Shown here: positions 15,285 to 24,965 of the stretch, piece by piece | How positions within the stretch are numbered: the stretch's first letter is position 1 | Layout of the letters: the number at the start of each line of letters is the position of its first letter | Assembly (NCBI GenBank): GCA_005799525.1 | Contig: SYGN01000243.1 | Coordinates: 1-35,224, forward strand | Source of the DNA: Opitutaceae bacterium | GTDB lineage: Bacteria > Verrucomicrobiota > Verrucomicrobiia > Opitutales > Opitutaceae | DNA: 35,224 nucleotides | Reading direction: 5' to 3' | Notes under the pieces: generated by a model | Seen by the model: only the letters and a program-made list of their open reading frames with translations | What the model was told of the DNA's origin: nothing | Databases searched by the model: none | Position numbers and translations under genes: made by a program

Positions 15285-18200
15285 ATGATTTCAAGGCAAA
15301 CATCGATCTCCTGGCTGGCCCTAGCCGTGATCGCACCGGCGCTCCCCGCTTCGCCGGTCTCGTTCGACCGCGAGGTGCAGCCGATTCTCTCGGAGTTCTG
15401 TTATGCCTGCCACGGTCCCGACGCCGCGGGCCGCAAGGCGCGGCTGCGCTTGGATCTGGCCGAGTCGGCTTACGCGCTGCGCGAGGAAGGGGCGCCGATT
15501 GTGCCCCACCATCCGGAGCGGAGCGTCGCGCTCCTGCGCATCGAGTCGCCGCACGAGGACGAGGTGATGCCGCCCCCCGAGGCCCACCGCCGGCCTTCCC
15601 CGGCGCAGCGGGAAATCCTGCGCCGCTGGGTCACCGAGGGCGCGCGTTACGAGCGGCACTGGGCGTTTGAACCGCCCGAGGTCCCGCCGGTGCCGGTGAC
15701 ACGCTTTGATGCCACCGCGGTCAATGCGATCGATCGCTTCGTCTACTCCCGCCTCGAGCGCGAGGGTCTGGCTCCCGCGCCGCCGGCCGACCGCCGCGCG
15801 CTGCTGCGCCGCGTGGCGTTCGATCTGACCGGGCTGCCGCCCGAGCCGGCGGAGCTGGCGGAGTTCATCGCAGATCAATCGCCCGACGCCTACGAGAAGA
15901 TGGTCGATCGTTATCTTGCCAGCCCGCGCTACGGCGAGCGCCGCGCCTCGGGGTGGCTCGACCTCGCGCGCAGCGGCGACACCCACGGGCTGCACAACGA
16001 CAACGTCCGCACCGCGTGGCCCTACCGCGACTACGTCGTGCGGGCGTTCAACTCGAACCGTCGCTTCGACGATTTCGTCGTCGAGCAGTTGGCCGGCGAC
16101 CTCCTGCCGCCGGCCAACCTCGATCAGCTCATCGCCACCGGCTTCAACCGCGCTCATGTGACGTCGAGCGAGGGCGGGGCGCTGCCGGAGGAGTTGCAGG
16201 CCAATATCGTCAACGACCGCGTCGCCACCGTCGGCGCCGCGTTCCTCGGCCTCACGGCCGCCTGCGCCGCCTGCCACGACCACAAGTTCGATCCCCTTAC
16301 GCAGCGCGAATTCTACGAGCTAGCCGCGTTCTTCAACAACACCGAGGACGGTCCCATCGACCGCAATATCGCCGCTCCGCCGCCCTCGCTCGGCCTGCCG
16401 CCGCGCGAGCGGCGCGCGGAGTTCGACGCCGAGTTCGCCCGGCTCGCCGAGGTCGAGCGCCGCCTGCAAGCGCGCCGCGAGGCCATGCCCGGCTGGATCC
16501 GCGGGAAACTCGCGGAAAGCACCGCGCTCGATTTTCCGCGACCGGCGCGCGACGCGCTCGTGACTCACCTCCGTGCGGACCAAGGCGAGGGCACTCTGTT
16601 GCGCGACACCGCGCCGGGCGCCTTGCGAGCGACCGTGCCGATCGGCGGCAGCCCTCCGGTTTGGGGCGAGACCGTGCTGCACTGGCCTGCCTTGCGCCTC
16701 GCGGTGGCGTCGACGGTGGAGTTGCCGGAGGCCGGTGATTTTGAGGGGACGGAGGCGTTTTCGGCGGTGGGTTGGTTCATGCCGCGGCAGCTCCCGTCGT
16801 GGGGGAAGTCCGGCGCGTTCCTCGCGCGGTTCGACGATGCGGCCGGCCGCGGCTGGGATCTTTACTGGGTGCAGGGTGGTAACGAAAACAGCCAGAGCAT
16901 CTCCGCGCTCAGCTCGCTGGCGGTCCACCTTGCGCATGATGCGACCCACCGCATCGAGGTGCGCACGCCGCCGATGCTCAACCGGCTCGATGGCTGGTAT
17001 CATCTCGCCCTGGCCTACGATGGTTCGGGCCGCGCGGCGGGGGTGAGGCTTTTTGTCAACGGTCGCCCGGTCGCGGTCGAAACCGTGCTCGATTCGCTCG
17101 AGGGCCGCACCATTCGCACGCCGGTTCCGTTCCAACTCGGGCGCCGGTCGGGCGGCCAAGTGCAGGCCGAGTGCCGGTTTCAGGATATCCGGCTCTACCG
17201 CCGCGCGCTGGGCGCCGACGAGATCGCGCAAATCCACGCCGGCGCCGATCTGGCGGCGGAGATTCTCAGCTCGCGTCCGCCGGTGCAGTGGAGCGCGGAT
17301 GAAGCGCAGGTCGTGCACGGGCATGCGTTGCGCCATCGCGACGCGGAATCGCGCGCCCTGCTCGCCGAGAGGGAAATCATGCTCGCACGATTGGAAACGC
17401 TGGCGGCCGACGGCCCCCGCGCGTTGATCACGCGCGAGCGCGCCACGCGGCCGACGGCGCATGTGCTGGATCGCGGGGCGTTCAGCGCGCACAGAGAGCG
17501 CGTGGCGCCCGCCGTGCCCCGCTTCCTGCCACCGCTGCCGCCGGACGCGCCGCCCAACCGGCTCGGCTTCGCGCGCTGGCTCGTCGCGCCCGGGCATCCG
17601 CTGACCGCGCGCGTCGCGGTGAATCGGATGTGGCAGGAGATTGTTGGCGTCGGCCTCGTGGAAACCGCCGACGACTTCGGGACCGTCGGCGCGCGGCCCA
17701 CCCACCCGGAACTGCTCGATTGGCTCGCCGGCGATTTTGTCGCGAGCGGCTGGGACGTGAAGCGCTTCTACCGGCAGCTCGTGCTCTCCGCCACCTACCG
17801 GCAATCGGCGCGCGTGGCGCCGGCGCTCGCGGAGCGGGATCCGGCCAATCATCTCCTGGCGCGCGGCCCGCGGGTGCGGCTCGACGCGGAATGCGTGCGT
17901 GATGCGGCGCTCGCCGCGGCCGGGCTGCTCGTGGAGGAGCGCGAAGGCCCTCCGGTGAAAATCTACCAGGCCCCGGGCTTGTGGGAAGCGGTCGCGTTTC
18001 CCGGCAGCAACACGCAGACGCATCGCGCGGACTCGGGCGCGGCGCTGTTTCGCCGGAGCCTCTACGTTTTCTGGAAGCGCACCGCGCCGCCGCCGCTGTT
18101 GCAGACTTTCAACGCTCCCAGCCGCGACACCTGCACCGTGCGCCGCGAGCGCACCAACACGCCGCTCCAGTCGCTGGCGCTGCTCAACGCCCTCGACTTC

Positions 18201-18500
18201 ATCGAGGCGGCCCGGCACCTCGCCGCGCGCGCTTGGCGCGCCGCGCCCGAGGACGGGGCGCGCCTGGACCTCATGGCGGGCGCCGCGCTCTCCCGTCCCG
18301 TGCGCGACGCGGAGCGCGCCACCTTGCTTGAGGCGTTGCGCGCCTTCCGCTCGCGCTTCGTCGCCGACTCCGGGGCCGCGCGGGCGCAGATTGCCGTGGG
18401 ACAGAGTCCGGTTCCGGCCGATGTTCCGGCCGCCGAGCTGGCTGCGTGGACCCTGATGGCCCGGCTCTTTCTCAACCTCGACGAGGCTCTCACGAAATGA
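15285..18500 (+). CDS. PSCyt1-PSCyt2(DUF1549)-LamG-PSD1(DUF1553) protein
   Basis: This 1071-residue exported protein has the planctomycete-type cytochrome architecture. A short signal peptide (residues 1-22) leads to PSCyt1 with a c-type heme site CYACH (Cys39, Cys42, His43) and [17 protein letters not shown]. Then comes PSCyt2/DUF1549 (about 145-355: [46 protein letters not shown]) with a second CAACH (Cys327, Cys330, His331) in the usual [12 protein letters not shown] LamG/concanavalin-like module lies at about 425-655 ([24 protein letters not shown]). Last is PSD1/DUF1553 (about 735-1060: [41 protein letters not shown]). The family is known mainly from Planctomycetes and Verrucomicrobia. 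Its biochemical role is unsettled, and heme binding here is inferred from the CxxCH motifs. The start overlaps nothing and follows TBDR 2 by 16 bp. The stop overlaps the ATG of the DUF1501 gene. Confidence 0.92.
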   Translation: MISRQTSISWLALAVIAPALPASPVSFDREVQPILSEFCYACHGPDAAGRKARLRLDLAESAYALREEGAPIVPHHPERSVALLRIESPHEDEVMPPPEAHRRPSPAQREILRRWVTEGARYERHWAFEPPEVPPVPVTRFDATAVNAIDRFVYSRLEREGLAPAPPADRRALLRRVAFDLTGLPPEPAELAEFIADQSPDAYEKMVDRYLASPRYGERRASGWLDLARSGDTHGLHNDNVRTAWPYRDYVVRAFNSNRRFDDFVVEQLAGDLLPPANLDQLIATGFNRAHVTSSEGGALPEELQANIVNDRVATVGAAFLGLTAACAACHDHKFDPLTQREFYELAAFFNNTEDGPIDRNIAAPPPSLGLPPRERRAEFDAEFARLAEVERRLQARREAMPGWIRGKLAESTALDFPRPARDALVTHLRADQGEGTLLRDTAPGALRATVPIGGSPPVWGETVLHWPALRLAVASTVELPEAGDFEGTEAFSAVGWFMPRQLPSWGKSGAFLARFDDAAGRGWDLYWVQGGNENSQSISALSSLAVHLAHDATHRIEVRTPPMLNRLDGWYHLALAYDGSGRAAGVRLFVNGRPVAVETVLDSLEGRTIRTPVPFQLGRRSGGQVQAECRFQDIRLYRRALGADEIAQIHAGADLAAEILSSRPPVQWSADEAQVVHGHALRHRDAESRALLAEREIMLARLETLAADGPRALITRERATRPTAHVLDRGAFSAHRERVAPAVPRFLPPLPPDAPPNRLGFARWLVAPGHPLTARVAVNRMWQEIVGVGLVETADDFGTVGARPTHPELLDWLAGDFVASGWDVKRFYRQLVLSATYRQSARVAPALAERDPANHLLARGPRVRLDAECVRDAALAAAGLLVEEREGPPVKIYQAPGLWEAVAFPGSNTQTHRADSGAALFRRSLYVFWKRTAPPPLLQTFNAPSRDTCTVRRERTNTPLQSLALLNALDFIEAARHLAARAWRAAPEDGARLDLMAGAALSRPVRDAERATLLEALRAFRSRFVADSGAARAQIAVGQSPVPADVPAAELAAWTLMARLFLNLDEALTK

Positions 18501-19978
18501 AACCTCCTTTCGATCCCGATCACCTGCCCGCGGCCGCGGATCCGGCTGTGCCTGCCGGACTGCGTGCCGAATTCCTGCGCCACGAGACGCGTCGGCAATT
18601 TCTCGGGCAGCTCGGGCGCGGGCTCGGCGGGGCCGCGTTGGCCGCGCTGGCGGGCCATCCGCTGTCCGCCGCGGCGACCGTGGCACCGAAGGCCAAGCGC
18701 GCCATCTACCTGTTCATGGCGGGTGCGCCTTCCCAGCTCGACCTTTGGGATTACAAGCCCGGTCTCGGCGCCCGTTACGATCAGGATCTGCCCGAGTCTG
18801 TGCGCGGCGGCCAGGCGCTCACGAGCATGACGTCCACCCAGTCGCGCCTGCCGATCGCGCCGTCGATCTATCGCTTCAACCGGCATGGGAACTGCGGCCG
18901 CTGGGTGAGCGAGCTGCTGCCGCATACCGCGGGCCTCGTGGACGACATCAGTGTCGTGAAGAGCGTCTGGACCGAGGCCATCAACCACGACCCGGCGATC
19001 ACTTACATGCTCACGGGCAACCAAGTGGCGGGCAAGCCGAGCGTCGGCGCGTGGCTGTCCTACGGGCTCGGGCGGACAAACGAGGATCTGCCGACGTTTG
19101 TCGTCCTCACGTCGAAGTTCTCCTCCACGAGCGGTGCACAGGCGCTGTTTTCCCGGTTGTGGGCGGCGGGGATGCTGCCGGCGGAGCACGGTGGGGTCGC
19201 CTTCCGCGGCGACGGCGATCCGGTGCTTTACCTCAACGATCCCACGCGCCTCGACGCCGCCACGCGGCGTGCGCTGCTCGACGGCGTGCAGGCCCTCAAC
19301 CGCCGCACCTACGAGGAGGTTGGCGATCCCGAGACACACGCGCGGATGGCGCATTACGAGATGGCGTTTCGCATGCAGGCCAGCGTGCCCGAGCTGACCG
19401 ACCTCTCGCGCGAGACCGCGGAGACCTTCGAGCTCTACGGCCCCGAGGCGCGCACGCCGGGCACCTTTGCCTACAACTGCCTGCTGGCGCGCCGGCTGGC
19501 TGAGCGCGGCGTGCGCTTCACGCAGGTTTTCCACCGCGGGTGGGATCAGCACAAGGCGCTGCCGGCGAACCTGCCGCTCCAATGCCGCGATGTGGATCGC
19601 GGCTGCTATGCGCTCGTCACGGACCTGAAACGCCGCGGCCTGCTGGACGACACGCTGGTCGTGTGGGCCGGCGAGTTCGGCCGCACGGTCTATTCGCAAG
19701 GTGAGCTCACGCCGAAAAACTACGGCCGCGATCACCACCCGAAATGTTTCACGGTCTGGCTCGCCGGCGGCGGCGTGCGCCGCGGCATCGAATACGGCGA
19801 GACCGACGAGTTCGGCTACAACATCGCCCGCGATCCGGTGCATCTCCGCGATCTGAATGCGACGATGCTCCATCTCTTCGGCCTCGATCACGAACGGCTC
19901 TCCGTGCGTCACCAAGGCCTCGATCACCGCCTCACCGGCGTGCTCCCGGCCCGCGTCGTCCGCGAGATTCTCGCTTGA
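18497..19978 (+). CDS. DUF1501 protein with Tat-type signal
   Basis: This 493-residue member of the DUF1501 family has a structure related to the alkaline phosphatase/sulfatase fold by family knowledge; its enzymatic role is unknown. A twin-arginine-type export signal is visible at [20 protein letters not shown] (residues 31-50), preceded by about 30 hydrophilic residues. The family hallmarks are [20 protein letters not shown], the late [12 protein letters not shown] and [21 protein letters not shown]. The ATG overlaps the stop of the PSCyt/PSD1 gene (ATGA at 18497-18500), so the two are translationally coupled, which matches the well-known pairing of the families. A longer frame begins at 18446 but lies inside the upstream gene. 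Tat export together with CxxCH proteins suggests both partners work outside the cytoplasm. Confidence 0.93.
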   Translation: MKPPFDPDHLPAAADPAVPAGLRAEFLRHETRRQFLGQLGRGLGGAALAALAGHPLSAAATVAPKAKRAIYLFMAGAPSQLDLWDYKPGLGARYDQDLPESVRGGQALTSMTSTQSRLPIAPSIYRFNRHGNCGRWVSELLPHTAGLVDDISVVKSVWTEAINHDPAITYMLTGNQVAGKPSVGAWLSYGLGRTNEDLPTFVVLTSKFSSTSGAQALFSRLWAAGMLPAEHGGVAFRGDGDPVLYLNDPTRLDAATRRALLDGVQALNRRTYEEVGDPETHARMAHYEMAFRMQASVPELTDLSRETAETFELYGPEARTPGTFAYNCLLARRLAERGVRFTQVFHRGWDQHKALPANLPLQCRDVDRGCYALVTDLKRRGLLDDTLVVWAGEFGRTVYSQGELTPKNYGRDHHPKCFTVWLAGGGVRRGIEYGETDEFGYNIARDPVHLRDLNATMLHLFGLDHERLSVRHQGLDHRLTGVLPARVVREILA

Positions 19979-20020
19979 AATTTTTCCCGTATCCACCGCC
20001 CAACCTCCAACCTACTCCCC

Positions 20021-21049
20021 ATGAAACCTAGTCTCGTTTATGCCGCCTTCGCCCTTTCGGCCCTGAGCGCCGCCGCCCTTGCGAATCCGATGGCGGTCCT
20101 GCGATCGGAGTTCATCTACGAAAAAGCCCCGTTCCCCCAATGCCACGCCTCGACGATCATCGAGGCCGCGCCGGGTCGCCTCGTCGCGTCTTGGTTTGGC
20201 GGCACGCGCGAGAAGCACCCTGACGTCGGCATCTGGGTCTCGCTCCACGACGGAAAAGCGTGGTCCACGCCCGTCGAGGTCGCCGACGGCGTGCGCCCCG
20301 GCCAGCCGCGCGTGCCCACGTGGAACCCCGTGCTCTTCCAGCCGCGCGGCGGCCAGCTCCAGCTCTACTACCAGGTCGGCCCGAGCCCGACCACCTGGTG
20401 GGGCGAGCTGAAGACCTCCACCGACGGCGGCCGCACGTGGAGCGCCGCGCGGCGTTTGCCCGACGGCATCTTCGGCCCGATCAAGAACAAGCCCGTGCAA
20501 CTCGCCGACGGCACGATTCTCTCGCCCACCAGCGACGAGACCGACGACAAGGCCAATCTCTGGCGCGTCTATTTCGAGCGCAGCACCGATGGCGGCGCGA
20601 CGTGGACCAAGACCCCGTTTTTCAACGACGGCCGCGAGATCGGCGCCATCCAACCGAGCATCCTCTTCCTCGGCGGTGAGAAACTCGCCGCGCTCGGCCG
20701 CAGCCGGCAGGGCAAGGTCTTTACGATCACGTCGCCCGACAACGGCCGCACGTGGGGCAAAATGGGCTTCACCTCGCTGCCCAACCCCAGCGCCGGCACC
20801 GATGCGGTCACCCTCGCCGACGGCCGCCACCTGATCGTTCACAACAACACGCCGAAGGGCCGCACACCGCTGAGTGTCGCGATCTCGCGCGACGGCGCCG
20901 AGTGGAAGCACGTCCTTGATCTCGAGACCGCACCCGGCGAATACAGCTATCCCGCTATCATCCAGGCCGCCGACGGCCGCGTGCATATAACCTACACGTG
21001 GAAGCGCGAAAAAATCCGCCACGTCATTCTGAACCCCGCGAATCTCTAA
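20021..21049 (+). CDS. Sialidase-superfamily (BNR/Asp-box) propeller protein 1
   Basis: This 342-residue secreted protein (signal peptide to ALA at residue 21) belongs to the predicted neuraminidase group with Asp boxes. STDGGRTW (133-140), STDGGATW (188-195) and SPDNGRTW (238-245) are clear, and SRDGAEWKH is a fourth. Group features are EFIYEKAPFPQCHASTI, ASWFGGTREKHPDVGIWVS, TWNPVLFQ and PGEYSYPAIIQ. The group is thought to contain exo-acting glycosidases. True sialidase activity is not proven, since no classical FRIP motif is seen and the Arg triad cannot be assigned by eye. The protein is closely related to the second propeller at 23366 (about 70 % identical by rough visual comparison). 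It lies 13 bp before the aldolase gene and 42 bp after the DUF1501 gene. Confidence 0.85.
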   Translation: MKPSLVYAAFALSALSAAALANPMAVLRSEFIYEKAPFPQCHASTIIEAAPGRLVASWFGGTREKHPDVGIWVSLHDGKAWSTPVEVADGVRPGQPRVPTWNPVLFQPRGGQLQLYYQVGPSPTTWWGELKTSTDGGRTWSAARRLPDGIFGPIKNKPVQLADGTILSPTSDETDDKANLWRVYFERSTDGGATWTKTPFFNDGREIGAIQPSILFLGGEKLAALGRSRQGKVFTITSPDNGRTWGKMGFTSLPNPSAGTDAVTLADGRHLIVHNNTPKGRTPLSVAISRDGAEWKHVLDLETAPGEYSYPAIIQAADGRVHITYTWKREKIRHVILNPANL

Positions 21050-21062
21050 ACCGTCACTCAAC

Positions 21063-21998
21063 ATGTCTTCTACCTACCGCCCCAGCGGCATCTACTCCGC
21101 CCAGTGGCTGCCCATCGAGTCCGCCGGCCGCCTCGACCGCGCCGCTCTCGCCACGCACCTGGCGTTTGAGAAAGCCGCCGGCGTCGCCGGCTTCCTCGGC
21201 CTTGGCAGCACCGGCGAGTTTCCGCACTTCTCACCGGACGAACGCAAAGTCGCGCTCGCCGCCGTCGCCGAACTTGCCGCGCCTTTGCCGGTGATCGCCA
21301 ACATCACTGACCTGCGCCCGAAGGTCGCGATTGAGCTCGGCCGTTTTGCGAAGTCGCTCGGTCTCCCGGCGGTCGGCCTGATGCCGCCGCCGTTCTTCCC
21401 CTTGTCGCAGGCCGACATCCTCGCGTTCTTCCTGCACGTCGCCGAAGCGGTTGATCTGCCGGTAATGCTCTACAATTTCCCCGAGCTCACCGGCAAACGT
21501 ATCGACCTCGCCACCGTCGCGGCCTTCGCGGACCGCGCACCGATGTGCGCCATCAAGCAGAGCGGGGGAGAATTTGCCTACCACCGCGACCTGATCGCCC
21601 TCGGCCGGGAGAAAAACTACGTTGTCATGTCCGGCGCGGATACGCGTTTGACCGAAGTTTTCGCGATGGGCGCTGCCGGCTGCACGGGCGGTCTCGTGAA
21701 CATCGTGCCCGAACTCATGGTTGATATCTATCGCTGTTCCGCCGCCGGGCGTCCGGGCGATGCGGCGATCTCGGCTGCGCGCATGATCGAGCTGGGCCGC
21801 GTGATCGACCAGCTCGCGTTTCCGCCTAATGTCGGCGCGGGCCTCGCTGCGCGCGGCTTCGCCCCGGGTGCCTCGAAGTCGATCCTCTCGTCTGAGTCGC
21901 GCGTGCTGGCCGCGAAGATCGAGTCCGAGCTGCGCGCCCTGTTTCTCCAATGGGGCCTTGCCCTCGGTCCGGTCTCGGCCGCAGCGTACGTCCGATAA
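21063..21998 (+). CDS. DapA/NanA-type aldolase (dihydrodipicolinate synthase/N-acetylneuraminate lyase family)
   Basis: This 311-residue cytoplasmic enzyme is a class I pyruvate-dependent aldolase. The signature GSTGEF (48-53) matches the pyruvate carboxylate-binding loop. Tyr137 in MLYNFPELTG is the catalytic Tyr and Lys165 in CAIKQSGG is the Schiff-base Lys. The late MGAAGCTGGLVNIVPEL matches the family's GGIS/VxN region. The family covers sialic acid lyase, KDG/KDPG-like aldolases and dihydrodipicolinate synthase; pairing with sialidase-like genes and an MFS carrier makes a lyase for sialic acid or another 2-keto-3-deoxy sugar acid more likely than lysine biosynthesis. No nanK, nanE or nagA/nagB gene is present in the window, so the sialic acid reading stays open. 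It follows propeller 1 by 13 bp, clearly in one operon. Confidence 0.9.
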   Translation: MSSTYRPSGIYSAQWLPIESAGRLDRAALATHLAFEKAAGVAGFLGLGSTGEFPHFSPDERKVALAAVAELAAPLPVIANITDLRPKVAIELGRFAKSLGLPAVGLMPPPFFPLSQADILAFFLHVAEAVDLPVMLYNFPELTGKRIDLATVAAFADRAPMCAIKQSGGEFAYHRDLIALGREKNYVVMSGADTRLTEVFAMGAAGCTGGLVNIVPELMVDIYRCSAAGRPGDAAISAARMIELGRVIDQLAFPPNVGAGLAARGFAPGASKSILSSESRVLAAKIESELRALFLQWGLALGPVSAAAYVR

Positions 21999-22037
21999 AC
22001 CACGGCCATTCTCAATAGCCTTTTCTTACTTGAGCTG

Positions 22038-22059
22038 TTAAAGCAGTCATCTGCTTCAA
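22038..22059. repeat. Inverted repeat upstream of the MFS gene
   Basis: TTAAAGCAG (22038-22046) and CTGCTTCAA (22051-22059) form nine-base arms with one mismatch around a TCAT spacer, 37 bp before the MFS start codon. The gap (97 bp) is the second largest between genes from 20021 onward. It may be an operator or a hairpin in the leader. No T-run follows, so it is not a standard terminator. Confidence 0.3.
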
Positions 22060-22095
22060 TTCGTAACCCCCTTTTTGTCCTGCCAACCTCCGTTT

Positions 22096-23349
22096 ATGCC
22101 CCTCGCCTCCAACACCACCCTGCGTTACGCTTGGTTTATTGTCGCACTGCTGTTTCCGGTCGCGCTGCTAAATTACCTCGACCGCCAGATGCTCGCGACG
22201 ATGAAGGCGTCAATGGTGGGCGATATCCCGACGATCGCTAATCGCGCCGACTGGGGCCTCATCCTCGGCTGCTTCAAGTGGACCTACGCCATTCTGAGTC
22301 CTTTTGGTGGCTACATCGCAGACCGCTTCAGCAAGCGTTATGTGATCGGTGGCAGTCTCTTCGTCTGGTCGGCCGTCACGTGGTGGACCGGTCACGTCAC
22401 AACTTTCAACGAGCTGCTCGCGGCCCGCGCGCTGATGGGCATTAGCGAGGCGTTTTACATTCCTGCCGCCCTCGCGCTCATCTCCGAGTATCACTTTGGC
22501 TCTACGCGCTCGCGCGCCGTCGGCGTTCATCAGACCGGCATCTACGTCGGCCAGATTCTCGGCGGCTTCGCGGGCTATGTCGCCGATTCGCCCGACCACG
22601 GCTGGCGTTGGATGTTCACAACCTGCGGCATGATTGGCGTCATCTACGCCATGCCGCTGATCGCCGCACTGCGTGATCCCGCACGCGCCGCGCCGACGGC
22701 CGATGACGCGGCCGCGGCCAAGACCGGCGTCGTCCGCGGGCTGCTCACCAACCGCAATTTTCTCCTGCTGGTGGCCTACTTTACGTTGCCGGCCATCGCC
22801 GGCTGGGTCGTGCGCGACTGGATGCCCGAAATCCTGCGCGAAAAATTTGCTCTCGGTCAGGGCAAGGCCGGCGTGAGCGCCATTCTCTACGTGCAACTTG
22901 CCTCGCTCGTCGGCGCCCTCATCGGTGGCACACTGGCGGATCGTTGGATGAAGACCACGAATCGCGGCCGTATCTACGCGAGTGCGATCGGCATGTCCCT
23001 CTTTCTTCCGGCGCTCTTCGGGGTGGGCAATGCCCCCACGCTCAGCCTCGCCATCGTGGGCCTCATTATTTTCGGCCTGGGGTGGGGCTTTTTCGACTGC
23101 AACAACATGCCGATCCTCTGCCAGATCGCGCGTCCCGAGTGGCGCGCCACCGGCTACGGGATCATGAACCTCGTGAGCATCAGTTGCGGCGGCTTCGGCG
23201 ATTGGGCCTTCGGGGCGCTGCGTGACCGTCACGTGCCGCTCAATCTCATCTTCGGCGCCTTCGCCGGTGTCGCGCTCTTTTCCATCTTCATCGTGCTCAT
23301 GATTCGACCTGCCAAGGAAGAGCCCATGGTCGCGACCGTCCCAAAGTAA
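22096..23349 (+). CDS. MFS transporter, anion:cation symporter-like
   Basis: This 417-residue inner-membrane carrier has about 12 hydrophobic segments. Family signs are NYLDRQMLATMKASM after the first helix, the motif A loop GGYIADRFSKRYVIGG between helices 2 and 3, RALMGISEAFYIPAALALIS, and a repeat of motif A in the second half (GGTLADRWMKTTNRGRIY). The first helix followed by DRQ is common in organic-anion and sugar-acid symporters (sialate, hexuronate, galactonate type). It lies between the aldolase and propeller 2, so it probably brings the released acidic sugar into the cell; this is inference. The ATG at 22096 is chosen because PLASNTTLRYAWFI begins the usual N-terminus; an upstream frame starting at 22075 adds seven residues (MSCQPPF). 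Substrate cannot be fixed by sequence. Confidence 0.9.
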   Translation: MPLASNTTLRYAWFIVALLFPVALLNYLDRQMLATMKASMVGDIPTIANRADWGLILGCFKWTYAILSPFGGYIADRFSKRYVIGGSLFVWSAVTWWTGHVTTFNELLAARALMGISEAFYIPAALALISEYHFGSTRSRAVGVHQTGIYVGQILGGFAGYVADSPDHGWRWMFTTCGMIGVIYAMPLIAALRDPARAAPTADDAAAAKTGVVRGLLTNRNFLLLVAYFTLPAIAGWVVRDWMPEILREKFALGQGKAGVSAILYVQLASLVGALIGGTLADRWMKTTNRGRIYASAIGMSLFLPALFGVGNAPTLSLAIVGLIIFGLGWGFFDCNNMPILCQIARPEWRATGYGIMNLVSISCGGFGDWAFGALRDRHVPLNLIFGAFAGVALFSIFIVLMIRPAKEEPMVATVPK

Positions 23350-23365
23350 CGTAAAACCACCCTCC

Positions 23366-24409
23366 ATGAAACTCCTCCCAGCTCTCGCCCTCTCCACGAG
23401 CACCGCGCTTGCTTGTATCGCCGCTTCGCCCGCGCTCCTCACTCACGAGTTCATCTACGAAAAAGCCCCCTATCCGTCCTGCCACGCTTCGACCATTGTC
23501 GAGACGACGCAGGGCGGGATGGTCGCCGCGTGGTTCGGCGGCACGGCCGAGAAAAATCCCGACGTGGGGATCTGGGTTTCGCATTACGATAAGGCGAAGA
23601 AGGCCTGGACGCCGAGTGCCGAGGTGGCCAACGGTGTACAGTCGGGTGGCAAACGCCATCCGACGTGGAATCCGGTCCTATTCCAGCCGCGGGGCAGCGT
23701 GCCGCTGATGCTCTTCTATAAAGTCGGTCCGTCGCCGCAGACTTGGTGGGGCGAACTGCGCACGAGCACCGACGGAGGCCGCACCTGGGGTGCCGCGCGC
23801 CGGCTGCCCGATGGAATTTTTGGGCCGATCAAGAACAAACCCGTGCAACTCTCCGACGGCACGATTCTCTCGCCGACGAGTGACGAGACCGACGAAAAAC
23901 CGAGCAAGTGGCGCGTGTATTTTGAGCGGAGCACCGACGGCGGCACGACGTGGGCCAAGACGCCGTTCTTCAACGACGGCATCGCCGTCGGCGCAATCCA
24001 ACCGAGCATTCTTTTTCACGATCGCATCGGCGGCGCGAAACTGCAGGCGGTCGGTCGCACCCGCCAGGGCAAAGTATTCACCATCTCGTCCGGCGATTCC
24101 GGCCAGACGTGGGGCGCGATGGCATTGCTCGACGGCCTGGCGAATCCGAATTCCGGCACCGATGCCGTCACGCTCAAGGACGGCCGCCATCTCATCGTCT
24201 ACAACCCGGTGCCGAAAGGCCGCACGCCGCTCAAGATCGCGATCTCCCGCGACGGCCGCGAGTGGAAGGATGTGGTCACGCTCGAAGATCAACCCGGCGA
24301 ATATTCCTACCCGGCGGTCATCCAGACCGCCGACGGCCTCGTTCACACGACCTACACCTGGAAGCGCCAGCGCGTCCGGCACGCGGTGATCGACCCGGCG
24401 AAACTGTGA
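23366..24409 (+). CDS. Sialidase-superfamily (BNR/Asp-box) propeller protein 2
   Basis: This 347-residue secreted protein is a close paralogue of the propeller at 20021. It has a signal peptide (LSTSTALACIAAS), EFIYEKAPYPSCHASTI, AAWFGGTAEKNPDVGIWVS, TWNPVLFQPRG, STDGGRTW, STDGGTTW, and the late PGEYSYPAVIQ. The long blocks RRLPDGIFGPIKNKPVQL and GTILSPTSDETD are nearly the same in both. Differences lie in a two-residue insert after HYD and a longer loop around FHDRIGGAKL. The two likely arose by duplication and flank the aldolase and MFS genes. It may act on a different linkage or differently decorated sugar. It follows the MFS gene by 16 bp and precedes the sigma-factor gene by 13 bp, which ties the catabolic unit to the regulatory unit. 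Confidence 0.85.
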   Translation: MKLLPALALSTSTALACIAASPALLTHEFIYEKAPYPSCHASTIVETTQGGMVAAWFGGTAEKNPDVGIWVSHYDKAKKAWTPSAEVANGVQSGGKRHPTWNPVLFQPRGSVPLMLFYKVGPSPQTWWGELRTSTDGGRTWGAARRLPDGIFGPIKNKPVQLSDGTILSPTSDETDEKPSKWRVYFERSTDGGTTWAKTPFFNDGIAVGAIQPSILFHDRIGGAKLQAVGRTRQGKVFTISSGDSGQTWGAMALLDGLANPNSGTDAVTLKDGRHLIVYNPVPKGRTPLKIAISRDGREWKDVVTLEDQPGEYSYPAVIQTADGLVHTTYTWKRQRVRHAVIDPAKL

Positions 24410-24422
24410 GGCTAGGTTCGCG

Positions 24423-24965
24423 ATGCCTTCGGGTGATGCCAACCTGAGCCGGTGGTTCGTGGAGGAGGTGCAGCCGCACGAGGCGGATCTGCGCGTCTAT
24501 CTGCGCCGGGCCTTTCCGAGTCTCATGGACATCGACGATTTGGTGCAGGAGACCTACGCGCGGGTATTTCGGGCCAAGACGGCGGGGAAAGTCGCGGAGG
24601 CGCGGCCCTATCTTTTTTCCACGGCGCGCAATGCGGCCTGCGATTTGTTTCGCCGCAGCCAAACTATTTCAATCATCGGCCTAGCTGAAATCGAAGGCCT
24701 GCCCGTGGTAGAGGATAGGCCCGGTGTCGCCGAGGCTCTCGACCATGCTCACGAACTTGCGTTGCTTCATCAGGCCATCGGCGTTCTCCCCGGGCGCTGC
24801 CGGCGGGTGCTCACGCTCTGCAAAGTCTATGGCTTGCCTCATCGCGAGGTGGCGCAGCGCCTGGGCATTTCCGAGCACACGGTCAATGCGCAGGTGGCGC
24901 TTGGCGTGTTGCGTTGCCGCAATTTTCTCCGCGCCCAGGGTTTGATGAGGGAGCGGGAGCCATGA
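24423..24965 (+). CDS. ECF-type RNA polymerase sigma factor, FecI-like
   Basis: This 180-residue sigma factor has region 2 at about residues 18-82 (LRVYLRRAFPSLMDIDDLVQ, then TYARVFRA and YLFSTARNAACDLFRR) and region 4 at about 110-165 (LLHQAIGVLPGRCRRVLTLC, HREVAQRLGISEHTVNAQVA). It has no region 1 or 3, as expected for ECF factors. Its stop codon overlaps the start of the fecR-like gene (ATGA at 24962-24965), and a TonB receptor with an STN domain follows. The three form a surface-signalling set in which substrate binding at the receptor frees the sigma factor, by knowledge of the FecI/FecR/FecA system. The likely targets are TBDR 3 and the sulfatases after it. The start is ATG 24423, 13 bp after propeller 2. 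Confidence 0.95.
   Translation: MPSGDANLSRWFVEEVQPHEADLRVYLRRAFPSLMDIDDLVQETYARVFRAKTAGKVAEARPYLFSTARNAACDLFRRSQTISIIGLAEIEGLPVVEDRPGVAEALDHAHELALLHQAIGVLPGRCRRVLTLCKVYGLPHREVAQRLGISEHTVNAQVALGVLRCRNFLRAQGLMREREP

Noticed and set aside
16320-18686. 788-codon open frame on the - strand opposite the PSCyt/PSD1 gene
   Set aside because: Low-complexity Arg-rich product with no domains, fully antisense to a gene with clear conserved motifs.
21063-21998. Lysine-pathway dapA
   Set aside because: The catalytic residues alone would allow it, but the operon context (sialidase-like genes and sugar-acid carrier) makes a catabolic lyase more likely.
20021-23349. Complete sialic acid catabolic (nan) operon
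   Set aside because: Only sialidase-like, aldolase and carrier genes are present; kinase, epimerase and GlcNAc-6-P genes are missing, so the name would go beyond the evidence.
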